Assembly: GCA_036555065.1 (NCBI GenBank)
Contig: DATBLZ010000121.1
Coordinates: 1-17,067, forward strand
Length of the DNA: 17,067 nt
Direction of reading: 5' to 3'
DNA from: DATBLZ01 sp036555065
GTDB taxonomy: Bacteria > Pseudomonadota > Gammaproteobacteria > Steroidobacterales > Rariloculaceae
In this document: piece after piece, positions 7,637-15,096 of the stretch
How the letters are laid out: every line of letters starts with the position of its first letter
Numbering within the stretch: position 1 is the stretch's first letter
Made by a program: the position numbers and the translations under genes
Notes under the pieces: model-generated
The model's input: only the letters and a program-made list of their open reading frames with translations
Told to the model about the DNA's origin: nothing
Databases searched by the model: none

Positions 7637-7668
7637 GGTCGATCTCCTCAGCAAGCGGACTCTTGGCG

Positions 7669-8109
7669 TCAGAGCTTTTCGATCGGCGTGCACACCGTAA
7701 ATACGGTGAGACCCGCCGCTGGAGCACTCACGGCCAGAGTTCCCTCGCCGGTAGCTTCAGTGATGAGCCAACTGAACGCGCGCTCGCCCTGGACGCCCTG
7801 TAAGAGGATGACGCCGTTGCTCCGTTCTACGGTTCGAATGCTCGTCTGTCTGACCTCGCCGCTGGCCTCGGTCGTCTCGGCGCGTTTCGCGTCGAGGTCG
7901 AGCTTAATGAAGTCCGGCAGGTTGAGCTGCCACGGAGTCTTGACGGTGCACGCCGTTCCCTCGAGCTCGCAGCGTGCCGCGGAATAGGCATAGCACAACA
8001 ACGAGTCGGAGCCCGTCACGTTGTCGGCCGCCGCCGCGCCGCAGAGCAGCAAGGCAGTCCAACCGAGAATGGACCGGCATCTATGCACGTTACTTTGGTG
8101 AAAGCGCAT
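7669..8109 (-). CDS. Uncharacterised exported cysteine-containing protein
   Basis: Predicted 146 residues. AGGAG lies 8 bases before the ATG. A signal peptide covers about residues 1-28 (ILGWTALLLCGAAAAD), so the protein should be periplasmic or secreted. Four cysteines occur after the signal (39, 47, 54, 140): LCYAYSAARCELEGTAC is a compact three-cysteine cluster, and CTPIEKL sits at the very end. The centre, NLPDFIKLDLDAKRAETTEA, is acidic and mixed, then beta-rich (ILLQGVQGERAFSWLITEAT). I do not recognise a named family. Disulfide stabilisation is likely given the cysteines and export. It precedes the glycine-zipper gene by 32 bases, and the two are probably co-transcribed. Confidence 0.75.
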   Translation of the reverse strand: MRFHQSNVHRCRSILGWTALLLCGAAAADNVTGSDSLLCYAYSAARCELEGTACTVKTPWQLNLPDFIKLDLDAKRAETTEASGEVRQTSIRTVERSNGVILLQGVQGERAFSWLITEATGEGTLAVSAPAAGLTVFTVCTPIEKL

Positions 8110-8137
8110 CGATGAGCTCCTGTTGTAGTTTCAATCG

Positions 8138-8143
8138 ATCATA
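8138..8143 (-). promoter_or_regulatory. Weak candidate -10 box for the two-gene exported-protein unit
   Basis: On the minus strand the bases TATGAT lie about 29 bases before the ATG of the cysteine-containing exported protein. They match four or five positions of a sigma70 -10 box. No convincing -35 box lies at the right distance, so this is only a suggestion. Confidence 0.2.
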
Positions 8144-8186
8144 TGCCAACTCGCCGACGCGCGCACGCTCACGGCGCTGCAGGTGC

Positions 8187-8195
8187 TGATATCAT
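8187..8195 (+). promoter_or_regulatory. Candidate extended -10 box for the beta-barrel gene
   Basis: The bases TGATATCAT match an extended -10 element (TG, one base, then TATCAT). They lie about 49 bases before the GTG start of the outer-membrane protein gene at 8244. No clear -35 box is seen, which extended -10 promoters can do without. By-eye call. Confidence 0.3.
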
Positions 8196-8243
8196 GGCGC
8201 GCCGTTCTTCTGCAGGGCGATACGTCTGCCCGAGGATCCCAGA

Positions 8244-8948
8244 GTGCAACTGAAACTTGTGACATCGCTCGCCGCCCTGGCCGCGACTTCGAGCGCATTT
8301 GCGCAGGACTGGGACTGGAAGGTCGCGCCCTACCTTTGGGCCAGCGGCATCGACGGTGATGCCGCGCTTGGCCCGCTCGCGCGCGACGTCGAAGTCGATT
8401 TCGCTGACTTAGTCGACGTCCTTGCGGGCGCGGCCTTGGTACACGTTGAAGGCAGCAATGGAACGCACGGGGTTTTCGGCGACCTCGTCTGGATGTCGCT
8501 CGAGCCCGAGGACGAGATCGCGACGATCGGCGGCGTCACGGAGGCGAGTTTCGATACGCTGATCCTCGAGCTCGGCTACGTGCGCGAGCTTTCGAGTATC
8601 GGTCTCGAGCTCGGTGTCAGGTACTGGGACTTCGAACTCGAGCTCGATCCCGCGCTGCTCCCGCCTATCAAGGGCGACGACAGTTGGGTCGACGGCTTCA
8701 TCGGGATTCGGCGCAACCATGACCTCGGCGACAAGTGGTCCTCGACGACGAGCTTCAACATCGGTGCCGGCGGCTCGGATTTCACCTGGGCGTTCAATTT
8801 GGTGTATGCGCTCGAGTTCGACTCCGGCAATCGTTTCGCGATCGGGTTGAAGCTGCTCGACATCGACTACGAGAACGGGTCGGGCGCCAGCTTTTTCCGC
8901 CAGGACTTGACGTTCGCGGGCGCGACCATCGGCTACGTTTTCGACTAA
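8244..8948 (+). CDS. Outer-membrane beta-barrel protein, uncharacterised
   Basis: Predicted 234 residues from a GTG start with GAGG about 8 bases upstream. Signal peptide MQLKLVTSLAALAATSSAFA is cleaved before QDWDWKVAPYLWASGIDG, an N-terminus typical of a widespread family of proteobacterial outer-membrane proteins. The rest alternates polar and hydrophobic residues in strands with aromatic girdles (LGVRYWDFELEL, RFAIGLKLLDIDYE), ending ATIGYVFD. No plug, POTRA or OmpA-like domain is present. The size fits a small 8- to 10-stranded barrel. The extracellular loops are acidic. Function is unknown; a pore or structural role is possible. It is divergent from the cysteine-containing exported protein across 134 bases, and followed 84 bases later by the DUF6249 gene. 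Confidence 0.8.
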   Translation: MQLKLVTSLAALAATSSAFAQDWDWKVAPYLWASGIDGDAALGPLARDVEVDFADLVDVLAGAALVHVEGSNGTHGVFGDLVWMSLEPEDEIATIGGVTEASFDTLILELGYVRELSSIGLELGVRYWDFELELDPALLPPIKGDDSWVDGFIGIRRNHDLGDKWSSTTSFNIGAGGSDFTWAFNLVYALEFDSGNRFAIGLKLLDIDYENGSGASFFRQDLTFAGATIGYVFD

Positions 8949-9032
8949 AGTCCGGTGACGGCGCCTCCCACGGCGCATCCAGATCCCGCGTCCTCGTGTC
9001 TAACCCGTCGTGGAAGAACCGAGGTATTCGCC

Positions 9033-9431
9033 ATGAGTGAGCTCAATTACGACGTAGTGCTTCCAGCCATGCTGCTCGGGTTCGGAGTTCTCGCCGTGGT
9101 CTTTGCGCTGGTCGCACGCGCCACCAAGGCGCGTTACGAAACCATCAAGCTGCTCATCGAGAAGGGCCAGGAGCTCCCGCCGGAGCTATTGGCGCCGCAT
9201 CGACCGCCCGTGCCGAGAAGTCTGACCCTGGCTGAATTGCAAGGGTACGCGGTCGGTTGGGGCGTAACCTGGACGTGCCTAGGATTGGGAATCAGTGTTG
9301 CGAGCTACGCGAGCTCCGGCGAATTGCGTTCGGCCGCGTGGGGCTTGGTATTCTTGTTTCTCGGCATCGGCTCCTTCATCAATGCCGCAATCATTCGACG
9401 GCAGATCAAAGCGGCAACGCCTTGGCCGTGA
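9033..9431 (+). CDS. DUF6249-type inner-membrane protein coupled to an ECF sigma factor
   Basis: Predicted 132 residues from the ATG at 9033; the open frame upstream is non-membrane-like and lacks a better start. Three membrane helices are visible: LPAMLLGFGVLAVVFALVAR (about 10-29), YAVGWGVTWTCLGLGISVAS (about 74-93) and AWGLVFLFLGIGSFINAAII (about 102-121). Between helices 1 and 2 is a cytoplasmic-looking stretch, RYETIKLLIEKGQELPPELL. This layout matches small DUF6249-type proteins commonly found beside ECF sigma genes. Its stop overlaps the sigma factor's GTG start (GTGA), which implies coupled translation. It could sense or modulate sigma activity, but no such mechanism is established here. 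Confidence 0.78.
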   Translation: MSELNYDVVLPAMLLGFGVLAVVFALVARATKARYETIKLLIEKGQELPPELLAPHRPPVPRSLTLAELQGYAVGWGVTWTCLGLGISVASYASSGELRSAAWGLVFLFLGIGSFINAAIIRRQIKAATPWP

Positions 9432-9958
9432 CCGACAGCGATGCCCTGCTCGTCGGGCGCGTCGTTGCCGATGATGATCGAAGCGCGTTCGAGCTGCTCG
9501 TCAGGCGGCATCAATCGCCGCTCAGGAGCTTCTTGCGCAGGCTTGCGCGAAATGACGTCGCGCGCGCCGACGATCTCGCGCAGGAGACGTTCATCAAGGC
9601 ATACAGAGGCCTACCTACGTACAAAGGAACCGCGAAGTTCTCGTCGTGGCTGTACCGAATCGCCTATACGACGTTCTTGAACGACCAACGCAAGCGGTAC
9701 GCGACTACGGAGTTCGACGAGATGGAGCATGGTGCGGGCGCAGACGACGCCGAGCACGCGAGCAACGAGTGGGACATCGATCGAGCGCTACAGCGGCTAT
9801 CGATCCGGCAGCGAGCCGTGTTTGAGCTCCACTACAAGAAAGGCATGACCCACCAGGAGGTGGCGAGCGCGTTGGATTTACCGCTCGGCACGGTCAAGTC
9901 CGATCTCACGCGCGGGCACGAGCGACTCAAGGCGTATTTCGAGGTCGGGAGACAGTGA
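9428..9958 (+). CDS. ECF-type RNA polymerase sigma factor
   Basis: Predicted 176 residues. The frame is open far into the DUF6249 gene, but the protein matches sigma factors only from VTDSDALLVGRVV, so I take the GTG at 9428. Region 2 (about 18-85) shows the helix with ARADDLAQETFIKAYRGLP and the -10-recognition part KFSSWLYRIAYTTFLNDQRK. Region 4 (about 118-168) shows LSIRQRAVFELHYKKGMTHQ and the helix-turn-helix VASALDLPLGTVKSDLTRG, which would contact the -35 element. Length is usual for ECF factors. It is sandwiched between two membrane-protein genes (4-base overlap before, 1-base gap after), a typical arrangement for envelope-signal control. The ECF subgroup and target promoters cannot be read from this sequence. 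Confidence 0.93.
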   Translation: MTDSDALLVGRVVADDDRSAFELLVRRHQSPLRSFLRRLARNDVARADDLAQETFIKAYRGLPTYKGTAKFSSWLYRIAYTTFLNDQRKRYATTEFDEMEHGAGADDAEHASNEWDIDRALQRLSIRQRAVFELHYKKGMTHQEVASALDLPLGTVKSDLTRGHERLKAYFEVGRQ

Positions 9959-9959
9959 A

Positions 9960-10337
9960 ATGGAAAGAGTAGATAGCCGAGTCGAGCAAGCGCTACGCAC
10001 ACCGGAGGCGGCGATTGCCGATGACGGCTTCAGCGAAAACGTTTTGCAACGCTTGCCAAAGCGACGTCTTAGCAGTGCCGCTTCGCGGCGCTTGACTCTG
10101 GCGGGCGCCGCGGCGATGGGGAGCCTGCTTACGATCCTGCTTGCGCCGCCCGTCGAAAGCGCGTTCGGTCTCGCCTGGCTCTCGGGTGGTCTTCAGACGT
10201 TCCTTCTCGCCACACTTGCGTTCGTCGCGACGGTGGGCATTCCGTTGGTTTGTGTTTTTCACGCGGAACTCGGCGCGTGGCTCACCTCGCGCCCGCGGGC
10301 TACGACGAGAGGGGCGGCGTCTCGACGCGATGAGTGA
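9960..10337 (+). CDS. Two-helix membrane protein, putative non-zinc anti-sigma factor
   Basis: Predicted 125 residues; the ATG is one base after the sigma stop. The cytoplasmic-looking N-terminus (about 1-44) contains IADDGFSENVLQRLPKRR, a pattern often seen in short membrane proteins next to ECF sigma genes. Two membrane helices follow (about 46-66 and 78-101), then a basic tail (RPRATTRGAASRRDE). The HxxxCxxC zinc motif of classic anti-sigma proteins is absent; the only cysteine is inside helix 2. Position and topology suggest it holds the sigma factor at the membrane, but this is inference. It ends 7 bases from the convergent next gene. Confidence 0.7.
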   Translation: MERVDSRVEQALRTPEAAIADDGFSENVLQRLPKRRLSSAASRRLTLAGAAAMGSLLTILLAPPVESAFGLAWLSGGLQTFLLATLAFVATVGIPLVCVFHAELGAWLTSRPRATTRGAASRRDE

Positions 10338-10344
10338 CGCGGGC

Positions 10345-10941
10345 CTACTCGAGCGGCGGCAGGCCGAGGTGCTCTCGGATCGCGGGCCTAACGGCGTCGA
10401 CGTTCGCGAGCACCAAGTCGCGTAGGCGCTCGAGCCCCTGTTCGCGGCTGTCGACCTCCTCGTCGAGCCACACCGCACCGGCTGAGAGAAGCTGCGGTTC
10501 GCCGTTATCGAGCAGATAGATCGCCATGTGCACGACCGCTATCAAATCGTTCGCGTCCGTCGAGCTGACCTCCTTCGCGAAGCGCTGCATGTCGGCCAAA
10601 AGCCGCGGCGAGACCTCGTTACGCACGGATTCGAGCGACGCGCCGGCGCCGACGGCCGCCGGACGCAGCATCAGTACCGTGCGGACGCCCTTGGCTTCGA
10701 GCACGTCGAGGAAATCATCGTCGTCGAGATCGCGGACGTCGGGGGCGATGTCGTGCGTAGTAATCACGTCGTATCGATGCTCGCGAGCCTTGGTCACGAG
10801 TGCGTTCTCGAAATCGGCGCGGACCGCAGCTTCCTCGGCGAGCGCGACGACGGCGGTGCGGTAGGTCACGAGCTCCTGGGCCGCCGTCGAGCCCGTCGCG
10901 AGAACGCCAACTAGTGCAAGCCAAGCAATGGTCTTACGCAA
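10345..10941 (-). CDS. Uncharacterised exported protein
   Basis: Predicted 198 residues from a TTG at 10941, preceded by GGGGG about 5 bases away. This start yields a clean signal peptide, (M)RKTIAWLALVGVLATGSTAA, cut before QELVTYRTAV. The in-frame ATG at 11028 would add 29 residues lacking signal character and overlap the promoter zone of the divergent gene. The mature part looks alpha/beta: a helix with EEAAVRADFENALVTKAREH, then YDVITTHDIAPDVRDLDDDD, a strand with GVRTVLMLRP, and later LIAVVHMAIYLLDNGEPQLL. The C-terminal helix ends HLGLPPLE. The alternation of 'address' loops and strands recalls DUF4136-type envelope proteins, but I cannot confirm that. No catalytic motif is seen. Confidence 0.7.
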   Translation of the reverse strand: MRKTIAWLALVGVLATGSTAAQELVTYRTAVVALAEEAAVRADFENALVTKAREHRYDVITTHDIAPDVRDLDDDDFLDVLEAKGVRTVLMLRPAAVGAGASLESVRNEVSPRLLADMQRFAKEVSSTDANDLIAVVHMAIYLLDNGEPQLLSAGAVWLDEEVDSREQGLERLRDLVLANVDAVRPAIREHLGLPPLE

Positions 10942-11004
10942 TGAAACCCCCGGTGCAGGCAATGCGCACTGCGGCGGCGCTCGCAAACCTCCATTGACCG
11001 CAAA

Positions 11005-11010
11005 TATAAT
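11005..11010 (+). promoter_or_regulatory. Consensus -10 box before the DUF3313 gene
   Basis: A perfect TATAAT lies in the 99-base gap between the two divergent exported-protein genes, 30 bases before the ATG at 11041. Expected transcription start is near 11017. The -35 region (about 10982-10987) does not match the consensus. The TTGACC nearby (10994-10999) is only 5 bases from the box, too close to act with it. Confidence 0.45.
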
Positions 11011-11040
11011 ACGCCCCTCGCAATTCAAGGGGTGATAACA

Positions 11041-11751
11041 ATGACGACCTTTCAGTCACGGGCGGTTCGGTTTGCAGCCACGAGCGCAGTTGCGCTCGCG
11101 CTGTTGTACGGTGTTAACGGCTTCAGCGCGCCCAAGCAGCCGCGCCTCGCCACGGGCGAGGATGAGGAAATCACGCACGACGGCCTTTACCTCGTCGACA
11201 AGAGCGTCGCTGACAAAGTTTGGGTCAAGCCCGATCTCGATCTCACCGGTTATACGAAGATCATGATCGCGCCCGCGGGCGTAGCGTATAGAAAGCTCGA
11301 TCCGGTCAACCGCTTCCAGGCCGATTCGGAATCGGAGTTTCCGGTCCAAGAGGAGAACAAGGCGCGGTTCGAGCAGATACTCAAAGAAGAGTTCACTGAA
11401 GAGCTCGAGAAGCTCGAGCGTTACGAGATCGTGACCGAGGCCGGCCCCGACGTGTTGACCCTCGTCGGCGGCGTCATCGACGTCGTCTCGTTTGTCCCCC
11501 CGGACCTCGATTCGGCGAAGTACGGCCGCGGCGGCGTGTATCTCGAGTCCGTCGGCTCTGCGGTGCTCGTCGTCGAGTTACGCGATTCTATGAGCGGCGA
11601 GGTGCTCGCGAGAGCGGCCGACGGGCGCGCGGCCGAGTCGCCGTTCGCGTTCGAAGCCAACAGCGTGACCGTGTGGTCGGAAGTCCGGCGCCTCGCGCAG
11701 TACTGGGCGAACTTGCTCGTCGATCGACTCAATACGTTCGAGAAGATCTGA
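11041..11751 (+). CDS. DUF3313-family exported protein
   Basis: Predicted 236 residues. An upstream in-frame GTG at 11032 is possible, but AAGGGG sits 8 bases before the ATG at 11041, so I choose that. An N-terminal hydrophobic segment (AVRFAATSAVALALLYGVNG) acts as signal peptide or anchor. Unlike most DUF3313 members, which are lipoproteins, I see no lipobox cysteine. The body matches the family: GLYLVDKS, a strand with TKIMIAPAGVAYR, a Glu-rich helix (ARFEQILKEEFTEELEKL), LVGGVIDVVSFVPPD, then SVGSAVLVVELRDSMSGEVL and the ending AQYWANLLVDRLNTF. The function of DUF3313 proteins is unknown. It converges on the patatin gene with a 3-base gap. Confidence 0.82.
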   Translation: MTTFQSRAVRFAATSAVALALLYGVNGFSAPKQPRLATGEDEEITHDGLYLVDKSVADKVWVKPDLDLTGYTKIMIAPAGVAYRKLDPVNRFQADSESEFPVQEENKARFEQILKEEFTEELEKLERYEIVTEAGPDVLTLVGGVIDVVSFVPPDLDSAKYGRGGVYLESVGSAVLVVELRDSMSGEVLARAADGRAAESPFAFEANSVTVWSEVRRLAQYWANLLVDRLNTFEKI

Positions 11752-11754
11752 CGT

Positions 11755-13983
11755 CTAGAAGGTGCTACCCAAGAAGATATACACGCTGTTTCGCCCGCCC
11801 TCGGCGCTCCCGTAAGCGACGTAGACGGGGCCGATCGGCGTGTCCGCGCCGAGCCACAACGAACCGGCCCCGAAGGCGTTGCCGAACGACATGTCGCTGC
11901 GATCGTCCCAGGCGTTGCCTTTTTCGAGCGTGATGCCGGCATACATCGGGAACGTGCCGCTGCGACCGAGACGGCGGTGAAACCCCGCGAGCACTTGCGC
12001 GGTGTGCTGCCCGGTGAGCTGGTTCTTGGCGAATCCGGAGAGATTGAAGAATCCGCCGATCCGAAATACGTCCTGCAGGGGCGCCGTGCCGTCGATCGTG
12101 CTGTGGTAACGGACGAGCCCGAACAGAGTGTTATTGCCGAAAGTCTTCGCGCCGATCGCATTGAGGCGGACTTGATCGAACTCGACGTTGGCGCCGAGAT
12201 CTTCGCGCGACGTCGTCCACGAGGCGACGACCTTGCCGCCGCGCGACGGGAAGTACACATTGTCGAGCGTATCGATGCTGAACTGCGTGAAAAAGCCGCC
12301 TCGATCGAAGGCGCCCGGAGTCGTGAACGCGGGATCCCCGGTGACGAGCTCGGTATCACCGACGCCGCGATCGAACCCGAGCCGCAGCTCCCCCCAGTTG
12401 CTGAACTCACGCCCGATCGCGAGGTTCAACACCGACTCGGGTGCCTGGACCTGCGCGATCTTCTGCTCGCCTTGGTAAACGTTGATCAACGGCGATTCGA
12501 CCGTGAATCCCGCCGCCGAGAAATACATCGCGTTGCGTCCGTAGGGCTGATGCCACTCGGTCGCGACGGAGGGCTCGTCGCCCAACCCGAGCGTCGAGCG
12601 CCACTCGGCTCCGCGCGAGTTCATTGCCGTTCGTAGATAGCTCAAGTAAAGCCCGAACTGCGTATCGTCGTCTCCTGCCGCGCTGTACTCGATGCCGGCT
12701 TGCAGATAGTTCGGTCCCCATTCGCGCTCCTCGACCTCGATCTCGAGACCTTTCGTGCCGTCTTCCTCGACGACCGAGTAGCGAACGTTCTGAAAGAGCT
12801 GTAGACCGTACACTTTAGCGATGGCCGCTTCGGTGGCTTCGACGTCGAGCGCGACGCCGGTCGGAATGTCCCCGAGGCGCGCTTCGATGATGCTGTTGGC
12901 GACGTTCGACTCGTTGTCGAGCCTTACGAAATCGATCTGCGGCGGCGCGGCGGCGCGCGGCGTGGCGCGAGCATCGCGGTGCGCCTGATAGGCCTCGGGC
13001 GAAAGCGCCAACGCCCGCAGTTGCTCGGCCAGCTGCATGGTCGCCGCGTAGCCGATTGGGTAGGTCTCGGCGATTCGCTCGAACCCGGTCGTCGTGATGT
13101 CGCCGAGCTCGGGCGTGATCAGGACGTCGCCCGGTTGTAGCTTCTCGATTTGCTTGGCCGTGCCGCCCGTCGTCAAGAATCCCGTCAATTGGCCGGCGAT
13201 CGCGAGCACGGAGGTCAGCTCCTCACGGGTTGCGAGCGGCGTGCTGATGTCGATCGCGATGACGATGTCAGCGCCCATCGCGCGCACGGTCTCGACGGGC
13301 AGGTTCTGCGCGATGCCCCCGTCGACGAGGAGCCGTCCGTCGATCTCGACGGGCGCGAACACAGCCGGCAGCGACATGCTCGCGCGCACGGCGCGCGCGA
13401 GGCTGCCGTGGTCGAGCACGACAGCCTCGCCGGTGACCACGTCGGCGGCCACGGCGCGGAACGGCACGGCAAGCTCGTCGAAATCTTCTATCTGCGAGAC
13501 GGGGAGCATGAGCTTGCCGAGCAAGAGATCGATGCTTTGGCCTTGGATGAACCCGAGCGGCAGCTCGAGCTCACCATCGTTGAAACCTGCGCGTTGCTTG
13601 ACGAGATAGAGCTCATCATCGCGCTTGCGGTGAAACGAGCGGTCGTCTCGATCTTGTTGCTCGACGAGAACCGTCGCCCAATCGATCTCGCCCGCTGTGG
13701 CTTCGATCTCATCCTCAGTGAGACCGGATGCGTATAGCGACCCGATGACGGCGCCCATGCTCGTGCCGGCGACGTAGTCGATCGGAATGCCGAGATCGCG
13801 GAGCGCTTTGAGCACGCCGATGTGCGCGCCGCCGCGCGCGCCGCCGCCGGATAGAGCAAGGCCGATGCGCGGCCGGGCCGTGTCGGACACGCTCGCTTCG
13901 GGTGCCTGCGTCGCGTGCGCGTAGCCGATCGCTGCAACGGACGTAAAGGCAAGCACGAGCGTACGCGTGATGGAAATGCGCAT
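11755..13983 (-). CDS. PlpD-like patatin phospholipase autotransporter (type Vd secretion)
   Basis: Predicted 742 residues from the ATG at 13983 (GGAGA 7 bases upstream); a longer frame exists without signal character. Signal peptide about 1-25. Patatin domain about 38-330: oxyanion loop LSGGGARGGAHIG, nucleophile Ser75 in GTSMG, catalytic Asp221 in VDGGIAQNLPV, so the Ser-Asp dyad is intact. Then a POTRA-like domain about 348-420 (IDFVRLDNESNVANSIIEAR to ENYSVVEED-type strands) and an Omp85/BamA-type barrel to the C-terminal Phe (SVYIFLGSTF). Order and length match P. aeruginosa PlpD (about 728 residues), the founding type Vd protein, which exports its own lipase domain. Expected activity is lipid acyl hydrolysis at or beyond the cell surface. 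No cleavage site for release is evident. Confidence 0.93.
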   Translation of the reverse strand: MRISITRTLVLAFTSVAAIGYAHATQAPEASVSDTARPRIGLALSGGGARGGAHIGVLKALRDLGIPIDYVAGTSMGAVIGSLYASGLTEDEIEATAGEIDWATVLVEQQDRDDRSFHRKRDDELYLVKQRAGFNDGELELPLGFIQGQSIDLLLGKLMLPVSQIEDFDELAVPFRAVAADVVTGEAVVLDHGSLARAVRASMSLPAVFAPVEIDGRLLVDGGIAQNLPVETVRAMGADIVIAIDISTPLATREELTSVLAIAGQLTGFLTTGGTAKQIEKLQPGDVLITPELGDITTTGFERIAETYPIGYAATMQLAEQLRALALSPEAYQAHRDARATPRAAAPPQIDFVRLDNESNVANSIIEARLGDIPTGVALDVEATEAAIAKVYGLQLFQNVRYSVVEEDGTKGLEIEVEEREWGPNYLQAGIEYSAAGDDDTQFGLYLSYLRTAMNSRGAEWRSTLGLGDEPSVATEWHQPYGRNAMYFSAAGFTVESPLINVYQGEQKIAQVQAPESVLNLAIGREFSNWGELRLGFDRGVGDTELVTGDPAFTTPGAFDRGGFFTQFSIDTLDNVYFPSRGGKVVASWTTSREDLGANVEFDQVRLNAIGAKTFGNNTLFGLVRYHSTIDGTAPLQDVFRIGGFFNLSGFAKNQLTGQHTAQVLAGFHRRLGRSGTFPMYAGITLEKGNAWDDRSDMSFGNAFGAGSLWLGADTPIGPVYVAYGSAEGGRNSVYIFLGSTF

Positions 13984-14065
13984 GAGGGTTCTCCGAAAAA
14001 ACGTTCTGTCGTCGCTTCGCAGCGAATAAACTACGGGGACTGCCGGAAAGCGCAATGGTATCGCC

Positions 14066-15094
14066 ATGACCAGACCCATCCTACCCGTAGTCGTCGCATG
14101 CTGTGTGGTCGCGACTTCGCCCGCGGTCGCTCAAGACGTCGTGCGCTTCGGCGGCGGCGATCGGCTCACAGGCGAGGTCAAGGGCCTCGAGCGCGGCAAG
14201 CTCTCTTTCGACACGGACGCGACGGGGACGATCGGAATCGAGTGGGAGAACGTCGAATCGATCGCTTCGAACCAGCTCTTCGAAGTATGGACGACCGCGG
14301 GCGTGCGCTATTTCGGCACGTTGTCGGAGGCCGCCGAGGTCGGAGTAGTGAACGTCACCTCGCCATCGGGAGTCGTCACGCTCATGACGGCCGACGTCGT
14401 TGCGATCACCGAGATCGAGCAGACCTTCGTCGATTCGTTCGACCTCAGGGTGCGCGGCGGCTACTCGTTCAGCAAAGCAAGCGAAATCTCGCAGTTGAGC
14501 ACGGGCCTGGATCTCACGCGGCGCCGCGAGAGCAGGTACTTTGCAGCGACCTTCGATGCCGACAGCAGCGACAGCGCCGGCGGGGAGGAGCAGTCGAGCC
14601 GAGCCTTTGCCGACGTTCGGTACTACTACCTGCTTCCGGAGCGGTGGCTTGCCGGCGGATTCGCGACGCTCGAGTCGAACGACGAGCTCGATTTGGATTT
14701 GCGCAAATCGATCGGCGGGGCGGGCGGGCGCATATTGCGCCAGTCGAACAGTAATCGTATTCAGCTTGTCGGCGGGCTCGTGCTCACGGAAGAGCGCGCG
14801 AGCGCGGCCCTCGAGAGCAGGACCGAATCCGCGGTCGAAGGCCTCTTCGGCGCCGACCTCGAATGGTTTCGTTTCGACACACCCGAGCTCGATATCACGA
14901 TGCGGTTCGAGCTCTATCCGAATCTGTCCGATACCGGCCGCTATAGAACGTCGTTCGACACGGATTTCAAATGGGAAGTCGTCAACGATCTCTTCTGGGC
15001 GTTCACGATCTACCACCGCTACGAAAACGACCCGCTTGCAGAGGGGTCCGGCACGGACTACGGTATCACGACGTCGTTAGGTTGGGAGTTCTGA
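14066..15094 (+). CDS. DUF481 (YdiY-like) outer-membrane protein
   Basis: Predicted 342 residues with signal peptide MTRPILPVVVACCVVATSPAVA cut before QDVVRFGGGD. The N-terminal part (about 23-125) has the GDRLTGEVKGLERGKLSFDT and GTIGIEWENVESI pieces that commonly precede DUF481, a small beta-rich domain. The rest (about 130-342) is a barrel: VRGGYSFSKASEISQLSTGL, then repeated strands with tyrosine and tryptophan girdles (FADVRYYYLLPERWLAGGFA), ending TTSLGWEF with C-terminal Phe, the usual outer-membrane insertion signal. E. coli YdiY belongs to this family and is called salt-induced; the function here is unknown. It is divergent from the patatin gene (82 bases) and 2 bases from the next gene, so probably in one transcript with it. 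Confidence 0.87.
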   Translation: MTRPILPVVVACCVVATSPAVAQDVVRFGGGDRLTGEVKGLERGKLSFDTDATGTIGIEWENVESIASNQLFEVWTTAGVRYFGTLSEAAEVGVVNVTSPSGVVTLMTADVVAITEIEQTFVDSFDLRVRGGYSFSKASEISQLSTGLDLTRRRESRYFAATFDADSSDSAGGEEQSSRAFADVRYYYLLPERWLAGGFATLESNDELDLDLRKSIGGAGGRILRQSNSNRIQLVGGLVLTEERASAALESRTESAVEGLFGADLEWFRFDTPELDITMRFELYPNLSDTGRYRTSFDTDFKWEVVNDLFWAFTIYHRYENDPLAEGSGTDYGITTSLGWEF

Positions 15095-15096
15095 TC

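Noticed and set aside
8187..8194. TGATATCA as a second copy of the operator near the hyf operon
   Set aside because: It lacks the 5-base T spacer and full arms of the 5836-5852 dyad; an 8-base palindrome is expected by chance, and it reads better as part of an extended -10 box.
8949..9032. ECF-type autoregulated promoter before the DUF6249-sigma module
   Set aside because: A TGTCTAA stretch is present, but I found no matching -35 element (such as an AAC core) at the right distance.
9257..9427. Longer start for the ECF sigma factor
   Set aside because: The extra 57 residues come from an out-of-frame reading of the DUF6249 gene and do not resemble sigma factors; the GTG at 9428 overlaps the stop as GTGA.
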